From NCBI GenBank assembly GCA_904501955.1, contig CAJGCY010000074.1, positions 1 to 11,602 on the forward strand: a DNA stretch of 11,602 nucleotides, read 5' to 3'. Below, piece after piece: positions 6,855 through 11,602 of the stretch. The notes beneath the pieces are model-generated. The model was not told the origin of the DNA. It ran no database searches and saw only the letters and a program-made list of their open reading frames with translations. How positions within the stretch are numbered: position 1 is the stretch's first letter; each line of letters begins with the position of its first letter. Source of the DNA: an uncultured Akkermansia sp. GTDB taxonomy: Bacteria > Verrucomicrobiota > Verrucomicrobiia > Verrucomicrobiales > Akkermansiaceae. The position numbers were made by a program, and so were the translations under genes.

Positions 6855-8336
6855 ATGAACTTCCGCCCTATATCCACCTTATTTGTCCCCCTCGCAGCGC
6901 TGTCCCTCACCATGTGCAACGAGCAGGAGTCCACTCCGGAACCTACAGAGAAGAAAACGCCTGCTCAAGAGCAACGCCCCCAAGCCCCGGTGCCGAGCAG
7001 CAATCTGATTTTCCATGAGAGCTGGACAGCGCAACAGCGCGCGGAGTTGCAGCACATGTATGACCTGCTGGGCAACGAGGTACCGGATAATCTGATTTCT
7101 TGCAAAGACTCCGTGGATGATGTAGTAAATGAAGCTATATCAGAACTTGTTGGCACTCCTATGCAAACAGATAAGCCGGAGGAAAACGATTCCCCGAACC
7201 TGATGGACAGAGTCGCCGCTCGCTTGGCATTATCGACTTGGCGCACCTTGCTGAGCAAAACAGCAGCAAGCGGTCGCGGAGATATTTACAACAAGGATGG
7301 ACTTTCCCTTGCATGGGTGGCGGTACGTCTCGGCAAAACGGAGATGGTTAAAGAGCTGGTACGCCGCGGTGCTGACCCCAACCGCCCCTATTGCGTCCGC
7401 GCACAGGGCTTCGATATTCAGGAGTCCTTATTGGGAGCTGTCGCAGCCCAATCTCATCTCGGAGCAGAACTCAGAATGACTCCGGAACAAGCGGAAGAGC
7501 TTGTTCGTTGGCTGTTGGACAATGGTGCCGACCCCAACAAATGCCAACTCAAGACTCTGGGGCTCTGCTGCCAACTGGAAATGAGAATCCATCACCGAGC
7601 CACCTGCACGGAACTCATTTTGAGCCACATGAACACTCTCCCCGAACACATGCAGTGCACTCTGGCGGCATCTCTCCTCGGCTGCGTTCCGAACTCATGG
7701 GCTACGTTTGAAAAGCTGTACAACCAAGGCATCTTTACCCGCCAAGGTATGGAAGAGGTTGAATCCGTACTCTGCGGGTTCATGCAAAACTATACGGACG
7801 ACCATCCGCAAAAACTTGAGAATCTTCTCAAGCTTGGGCTCAACCCCAACTATGCCCCCGAAGCCCGCGAGGAAGATGATTTTGAAAGCGAAAAAGCTTT
7901 TGATGAGTACACCGACCTCTTTACCTGCTATCCCCCACAGCGTCCCCTAATCCATACCTTACTGGCAATATCCGCCTACGAGGATGAGCAAGAATACGTT
8001 TCTGTATACATGCAGTGTTTGGAAATCATGTTGCGCGCCGGAGCTACCGCTGAGGTAAAGGAACACATGCTGCCGGAAAACACCGAGCTCCGCAACCGTA
8101 TCACGGAGTTGCTGAAACAGCACAACATTCCCATCCTCACCGAAGAAGAAGAGGATGATGACGAGGAAGAGGATGTTGAGGACGAAGACGACGAGGAATA
8201 CGAAGATGAGGAATCTGATGAGGAGGAGTGCGACGAAGACGATGCAGAATCCGATGAAGAGACCGACGAGGAATATTCCGATGATGAGTCTGAGGATACC
8301 GACGCAGAAGACGAAGTGGAAGAAGAGGAAGAATAA
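6855..8336 (+). CDS. Putative ankyrin-repeat lipoprotein with a long acidic tail
   Basis: This 493-residue protein has a short signal peptide (MNFRPIST, hydrophobic stretch) ending at Cys21 in the sequence LTMC. That is a weak lipobox, because methionine replaces the usual Gly/Ala/Ser. Ankyrin-like units are visible at about 146-176 (DGLSLAWVAVRLGK then LVRRGADPN) and about 210-228 (LVRWLLDNGADPN), with weaker ones at about 318-332 (LLKLGLNPN) and 388-398 (IMLRAGA). Residues 429-493 form a tail with 51 Asp/Glu of 65, which may be a flexible cation- or protein-binding extension. Ankyrin repeats mediate protein contacts; no catalytic motif is seen and I assign no function. Wording of codons in the first half looks more A/T-rich than in the operon upstream. 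I prefer the ATG at 6855 to a TTG at 6828 overlapping the menF-like stop, because the signal peptide starts there. The gene lies between two copies of the menF-like 3' end, which suggests acquisition. Confidence 0.75.
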   Translation: MNFRPISTLFVPLAALSLTMCNEQESTPEPTEKKTPAQEQRPQAPVPSSNLIFHESWTAQQRAELQHMYDLLGNEVPDNLISCKDSVDDVVNEAISELVGTPMQTDKPEENDSPNLMDRVAARLALSTWRTLLSKTAASGRGDIYNKDGLSLAWVAVRLGKTEMVKELVRRGADPNRPYCVRAQGFDIQESLLGAVAAQSHLGAELRMTPEQAEELVRWLLDNGADPNKCQLKTLGLCCQLEMRIHHRATCTELILSHMNTLPEHMQCTLAASLLGCVPNSWATFEKLYNQGIFTRQGMEEVESVLCGFMQNYTDDHPQKLENLLKLGLNPNYAPEAREEDDFESEKAFDEYTDLFTCYPPQRPLIHTLLAISAYEDEQEYVSVYMQCLEIMLRAGATAEVKEHMLPENTELRNRITELLKQHNIPILTEEEEDDDEEEDVEDEDDEEYEDEESDEEECDEDDAESDEETDEEYSDDESEDTDAEDEVEEEEE

Positions 8337-8470
8337 TTTGTTAAGCTTTCTTTTTACAATACTTTTTACGGCACTGCGTCAAAAATGTCGCGGAATGACG
8401 TACTGAGGTGCGCCAACCACCAAGAGTTGTGGTAATATGTGGTTGGAATGAAAATAATACCGGCTCTTGA
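8337..8470. other. Non-coding stretch after the ankyrin-type gene
   Basis: I see no gene and no canonical terminator here. Two short stems are possible: GCAC (8371-8374) with GTGC (8408-8411) around CGTCA (8377-8381) with TGACG (8396-8400). The 11-mer GGTGCGCCAAC (8407-8417) also occurs at 137-147 in the left repeat array in the same orientation, which may mark a worn member of that family. Confidence 0.4.
8413..8446. repeat. Inverted repeat with 8-bp perfect arms
   Basis: CCAACCAC (8413-8420) and GTGGTTGG (8439-8446) are perfect complements, with an 18-base loop. An alternative inner pairing, ACCAC or its neighbours with GTGGT (8429-8433), competes with it. No T-run follows directly, so it is a poor terminator candidate. 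It lies just before the menF-like remnant. Confidence 0.55.
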
Positions 8471-8638
8471 GATGAAGGGCTGGCACACCTCTTTGTCACG
8501 CTGCGTTGCATGCAGGTATTCCATGACCGCTGCCGCTTATATGCCGGTGGTGGGCTGATGCCGGATTCCCAAGAAGAGGCAGAATGGGCGGAAACCACCC
8601 TCAAAATGCAAGCCATGGCGCAATTACTCGCTTTCTAG
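8471..8638 (+). pseudogene. 3' remnant of a second isochorismate-synthase-like gene
   Basis: An open stretch of 55 codons runs from after a TGA at 8468-8470 to a TAG at 8636-8638, without a start codon at its head. From 8483 to 8629 it encodes 49 residues identical to the C-terminal end of the menF-like gene at 5812-6831 (from AHLFVTLRCMQ to AQLL). There are 12 base differences in 11 codons, all synonymous. Only the last two residues (Ala-Phe against Thr-His) and the stop codon differ. The five residues before the match (DEGL and then AH) show little similarity. Because the differences keep the protein unchanged, the copy diverged while still part of a working gene and lost its 5' part recently. 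It is not expected to be translated. Confidence 0.88.
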
Positions 8639-8692
8639 CACTTCATTTTGCGTCATTTTTCGCATAAAAATCAACTTTTCCTAAAAATCTGC

Positions 8693-8720
8693 TCGACACA
8701 GCAGCTTATTTTGTTATACT
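8693..8720 (+). promoter_or_regulatory. Promoter for the autotransporter gene
   Basis: TCGACA (8693-8698) and TATACT (8715-8720) are separated by 16 bp, and the -10 box carries a TG extension (8712-8713). Transcription should start near 8727, giving a leader of about 58 bases. It lies directly downstream of the menF-like remnant, so the remnant is not part of the autotransporter transcript. Confidence 0.7.
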
Positions 8721-8726
8721 AACAAA

Positions 8727-8784
8727 TACGGGAGGCACCCCTGTACCCCCCCGCCCGCAAAGATTCATCCAACCAATACATCAT
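8727..8784 (+). promoter_or_regulatory. Autotransporter 5' leader with a C7 tract
   Basis: The leader holds GGGAGG at 8730-8735 and a run of seven C at 8746-8752, which can pair with it. The GGAGG is about 50 bases before the ATG, too far to act as its ribosome-binding site. The 20 bases before the ATG are A/C/T-rich with no Shine-Dalgarno match. The C run is a possible slippage site, though short for phase variation. Confidence 0.35.
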
Positions 8785-11310
8785 ATGAAAATGAGACTAC
8801 CGAAAGGGCTGTTGGCACTTGTAGCAGCTGTTGCCACAAGCACAGCATACGCAGGTTACTACACGCCGACCACGATTACGACTGAAGGAGAAATGCAGTT
8901 AGGCGCCAAAGCCTCCGAAGTTGGCGGCTATACCATTGACGCAAAAGACGGAGCAGGCACCGCAACTGTGACGGGAGATGTAACCAGTGGCTCCGCCATC
9001 TATGTTCGCGAAGGCAAATTGATTATTGGTGGCACCGACTCCCACAACACGGTTACCGTTAATACAACAGGCGGTGGTCAGCATCGCCAGGGAGATAGCC
9101 CCAACATGCTCAGCGTGGCAGGCAAAAACTCCACACTGGTCATTGACAACGCCACCCTTACAACTGACAAGGAAGTAACAACGGCCATTGGCGGTGCAGA
9201 TGGCAATGGTACGCTCATCATTCAGAATGGAGGTAAGTACATTGGCTCCAACCAAGACTATTTCGTTATCGGTTATCAGTCATACAGACTTGGCACCTCC
9301 ACCCCGCTTTCCTCTCACGTACAGATTGTTCACGCAACAACTCAGGGCGCGTTGGGCGCAGAAAACAGCGACAACTCCGACCTTGCGAATCGTTATCAGG
9401 GTGAATACTCTTCCGGAGCAAATGGTACGCAGTTCGGTCGCGGTGTTGTAACCGTAACCGGCAACTCTGAACTGATTGCCAGTGGTGTAAAAGAGTTCAC
9501 CATGGCGCACGGCGAATTGAACGTGCTGGATAATTCCACCTTCACCACAAGCGCAAAGCCGGTATTGTTGGGATATAGCGTCGGTTGCACCTCCCTTGTC
9601 AATGTGGAGAGTGGCTCCGTGATGAACCTCAACGGTCAGTTGCAAACCGGCACCTACCAAGATGCCGAGGTTGTCATTAATGTGACAGATGCCACGGTAA
9701 ATTTAAACAACTACAAGGGCTCCTTCCTTGGTTTGGGTACGTGGAGTGACGAAGCATACGATTACGTCAACAACGGCAGCACCACGGAGGTGAACCTCAA
9801 TGACGGTGCCGTTATGAATGTTACAGAGGAGATGTATGTAGGCTACAGCAGCGACGCTTCCGTTAATGTTGCTGCCTCTGCTGCCATTCAGGATAGCGGA
9901 GACGCTCGCGACCGCATGTTCATTTGTGGCGCCGGCACGGTAGAAAACGCAGGCACGATTAACCTGAACATCGACATAGAAGGTGGCAAGCTGACGGCGC
10001 ACAATGGCGCTGTATTTGCCGGCATTACAAACGGAGAATCCGGCTCCATGACGGTGGATGGCTCCATCACCCTGAGCGGAGCTCTCTCCATGCAGGGCGG
10101 CACGCTTACCTTGGCTATCAGCTCCGCCAACCTGCAGCAAGCCTCTATCACCGCCGCCGCCTACGATGCTCAGTCCGGTAATGTTGTGCTGCGCGCCACG
10201 GAGAACCTGAAGGCCGGTACGTACCACATCATCAACGTTACCGAAAGCGAGGATTCCGGTGAGGAACCCGGCGAAGAGTCCGGCGAAGAGTCCGGCGATG
10301 CACCGTCACAAATTTCTGCCACACAGAGCGGTGTGCAGTACACCCTCATCGGTGTGGATGGTCTGGAGACCACTTGGGAGGGCGGTGACCTGTTCCTGAC
10401 GCTCGATGAGCAGCTCATCGTTGCCCGCGACCCGTTCTCCGATGCGATGATGGCCGCCAACTGGGGTGTATTCCACTCCTCACAGGCCTTCACCGGCACG
10501 CTGTGGGCACCGCGCACGGCTGCTTCCTGCACGGAGGTAGAGGGCAAGCACACCGTTTGGGCTACTGCCTACAGCAGCTTCATCAGCCAGAATGGCACCG
10601 GTAACTTCCAGGGGGCTGACTACTCCATCTACGGCGCATCCATGGGTGTGGAGACCCCGCTGGGCAAGAACCGCATCATCGGTGCTGCCTTCGGTTACGA
10701 CATCGGTAAGGCTTCCATGTCCAACACCTCTGACGTAGACCAGACCTCCTGCCACATCGCCGCCTACGGTCGCGCTGCCGTATGGTGCTACGGTGAGCAG
10801 GGCAACCTCGCTATCGATTGGTCCGCCGCTTACGGCCGCACCACCTCCGAGCACACCGCCGTGGCAGGTGACTGGACACAGGACAGCTTCCAGCTGGATG
10901 CCCGCGCCACCTACAGCCGCAACCTCACCGCCCGCACTGCAGTGAGCGCCTTCTTCGGGGCTCAGTACTATGCACAGGATGATGCCTCCACCGCCCGCAG
11001 CCAGGCAGATGCCATCAAGAACTTCCGCTTGATGCTCGGCACCGGCATTCAGCAGGCCGTGACGGAGCGCACCACCGTATTCGGCGAGGCCATGCTGCGC
11101 CAGGATGTGATGCGCGACAACCCCAACGTGATGGTGGATGGCTTCCGCTACGGCTCGGGCGCTAACCCCGGCCGCTTCGGTGGCAGCATCTCCGCCGGTG
11201 TGGAGCACCAGATCAATGATGACTGGAAGGTCCGCGCCAACTACAGCTTCGAGGTTTCTGACGAGCAGAACGAGCACTCCTTCGGCGCCGGCGCCTCCTA
11301 CAGCTTCTAA
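8785..11310 (+). CDS. Type Va autotransporter (surface beta-helix passenger plus beta-barrel)
   Basis: This 841-residue protein has a signal peptide at residues 1-23 (cleavage after AYA). The passenger (about 24-485) is rich in Gly, Asn, Thr and Val with recurring patterns such as GNGTLIIQNGG, ENAGTINLN and GGTLTLAI, as in right-handed beta-helices. A short Glu/Ser/Gly linker with a tandem repeat spans 487-507. The C-terminal barrel (about 588-841) begins near HTVWATAYSS, alternates aromatic and small residues, and ends in GASYSF with the terminal Phe expected for recognition by the BAM complex. Such proteins thread the passenger through their own barrel to the cell surface; adhesion is a usual role, but no binding or protease motif is visible. 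The barrel half is visibly richer in C/G-ending codons than the passenger, as if the two halves have different histories. It has its own promoter and terminator and is monocistronic. Confidence 0.9.
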   Translation: MKMRLPKGLLALVAAVATSTAYAGYYTPTTITTEGEMQLGAKASEVGGYTIDAKDGAGTATVTGDVTSGSAIYVREGKLIIGGTDSHNTVTVNTTGGGQHRQGDSPNMLSVAGKNSTLVIDNATLTTDKEVTTAIGGADGNGTLIIQNGGKYIGSNQDYFVIGYQSYRLGTSTPLSSHVQIVHATTQGALGAENSDNSDLANRYQGEYSSGANGTQFGRGVVTVTGNSELIASGVKEFTMAHGELNVLDNSTFTTSAKPVLLGYSVGCTSLVNVESGSVMNLNGQLQTGTYQDAEVVINVTDATVNLNNYKGSFLGLGTWSDEAYDYVNNGSTTEVNLNDGAVMNVTEEMYVGYSSDASVNVAASAAIQDSGDARDRMFICGAGTVENAGTINLNIDIEGGKLTAHNGAVFAGITNGESGSMTVDGSITLSGALSMQGGTLTLAISSANLQQASITAAAYDAQSGNVVLRATENLKAGTYHIINVTESEDSGEEPGEESGEESGDAPSQISATQSGVQYTLIGVDGLETTWEGGDLFLTLDEQLIVARDPFSDAMMAANWGVFHSSQAFTGTLWAPRTAASCTEVEGKHTVWATAYSSFISQNGTGNFQGADYSIYGASMGVETPLGKNRIIGAAFGYDIGKASMSNTSDVDQTSCHIAAYGRAAVWCYGEQGNLAIDWSAAYGRTTSEHTAVAGDWTQDSFQLDARATYSRNLTARTAVSAFFGAQYYAQDDASTARSQADAIKNFRLMLGTGIQQAVTERTTVFGEAMLRQDVMRDNPNVMVDGFRYGSGANPGRFGGSISAGVEHQINDDWKVRANYSFEVSDEQNEHSFGAGASYSF
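10258..10293 (+). repeat. 12-bp in-frame tandem repeat in the autotransporter linker
   Basis: Three 12-bp units lie in tandem (10258-10269, 10270-10281, 10282-10293). The last two are identical (GGCGAAGAGTCC) and the first is diverged. They encode Gly-Glu-Glu-Ser/Pro. Gain or loss of units would keep the reading frame and only change linker length between passenger and barrel. Confidence 0.85.
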
Positions 11311-11345
11311 TGTCGACCTGACTCTCTCTCCGACATTGCTACCGC

Positions 11346-11377
11346 AAAGGCTGTCCCCTCTCCGGGACAGCCTTTTT
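11346..11377 (+). terminator. Rho-independent terminator of the autotransporter gene
   Basis: A perfect 9-bp stem, GGCTGTCCC (11349-11357) with GGGACAGCC (11364-11372), encloses the loop CTCTCC. It is followed by five T (11373-11377) and preceded by AAA, which can lengthen the stem. It lies 35 bases after the stop codon. Confidence 0.95.
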
Positions 11378-11419
11378 GCATCCCTCGGTTCAAGTTTTCA
11401 GTCGCTTGCAAACGGCGCG

Positions 11420-11520
11420 ATAAATCGGAAGTTGGCGAGCGAAGCGAGCGGAATTCAGAGTCCTTTAGGGCGACGGACGTTAGGCAGGGGTGGAGCGGCG
11501 AAGCCGCGGAACCCCTGTTA
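11420..11520. repeat. Right-hand intergenic repeat with a long stepped hairpin
   Basis: Bases 11420-11437 are the exact reverse complement of 141-158 in the left array. After a GCGAGCGAAGCGAGCG stretch, 11485-11517 forms a near-ideal hairpin: CAGGGGT pairs with ACCCCTG, and GCGGC pairs with GCCGC around the loop GAA, with a symmetric GGA/GGA interior loop between the two stems. The GTTAGG words (11479-11484, 11517-11522) echo the CTAAC loops of the left array read on the other strand. It is probably a member of the same dispersed family in the opposite orientation. Confidence 0.7.
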
Positions 11521-11602
11521 GGGTAAGAAATTTAAATGGAACCCAGGGAACCTGTGGTGACAGAATGCGTGGCTTAAATTGCCGTATCGACCACAAAACA
11601 AA
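11521..11602. other. Right end of the window, nothing recognised
   Basis: The last 82 bases are A/T-richer than the repeat before them. An ATG at about 11535 opens only a 13-codon frame. I see no gene, promoter or stem that I can support. Confidence 0.5.

Noticed and set aside
6828..8482. Classic transposon or integron cassette around the ankyrin gene
   Set aside because: No transposase, integrase, terminal inverted repeats or attC-like site is visible; only the direct repeat of the menF-like end supports insertion.
10480..11277. 265-codon minus-strand frame opposite the autotransporter barrel
   Set aside because: It is the antisense of strongly GC-biased codons, with no domain and no promoter.

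Overview
The window reads as a chromosomal segment of a Gram-negative, high-GC bacterium. It has an outer membrane (type V autotransporter), periplasmic peptidoglycan enzymes and, probably, menaquinone synthesis. The autotransporter style, the lack of Shine-Dalgarno sites in front of every gene and the gene set make me suspect the Verrucomicrobiota (Akkermansia-like). That placement is inference, because no rRNA or marker gene is present.

Layout, left to right, with all genes on the + strand: (1) 1-158, an array of short hairpins separated by a repeated 10-mer; (2) 288-1262, an exported protein with two thioredoxin folds, driven by a promoter almost touching its ATG; (3) 1263-1545, a structured intergenic stretch with competing hairpins; (4) 1546-6831, four tightly packed genes (M23 metallopeptidase, membrane-anchored OmpA-domain protein, SF1A helicase, isochorismate-synthase-like enzyme) that look like one operon started by a strong promoter giving a leaderless mRNA; (5) 6855-8336, a putative ankyrin-type lipoprotein ending in 65 residues of almost pure Asp/Glu; (6) 8337-8784, an intergenic stretch holding a second, diverged copy of the 3' end of the isochorismate synthase gene and then a good promoter; (7) 8785-11310, an autotransporter, closed by a strong Rho-independent terminator at 11346-11377; (8) 11420-11520, repeat material sharing an 18-bp inverted match with the left-hand array.

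How the genes fit together: the peptidase and OmpA-domain protein are plausible cell-wall partners, and the thioredoxin-like protein may keep exported cysteines in the right redox state. The helicase is coupled to the OmpA gene by a 4-base overlap without an obvious functional link. The isochorismate-synthase-like gene points to menaquinone or a related chorismate product.

The most notable observation is that the ankyrin gene lies between two copies of the menF-like 3' end. Over 49 codons the copies differ at 12 bases and encode identical amino acids. The downstream copy is therefore not an old decaying duplicate. It looks like the displaced end of a gene that was functional until recently, and the ankyrin gene looks like an inserted cassette that replaced that end. 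I found no integrase, transposase, CRISPR array, tRNA or rRNA, and no recognisable defence system.
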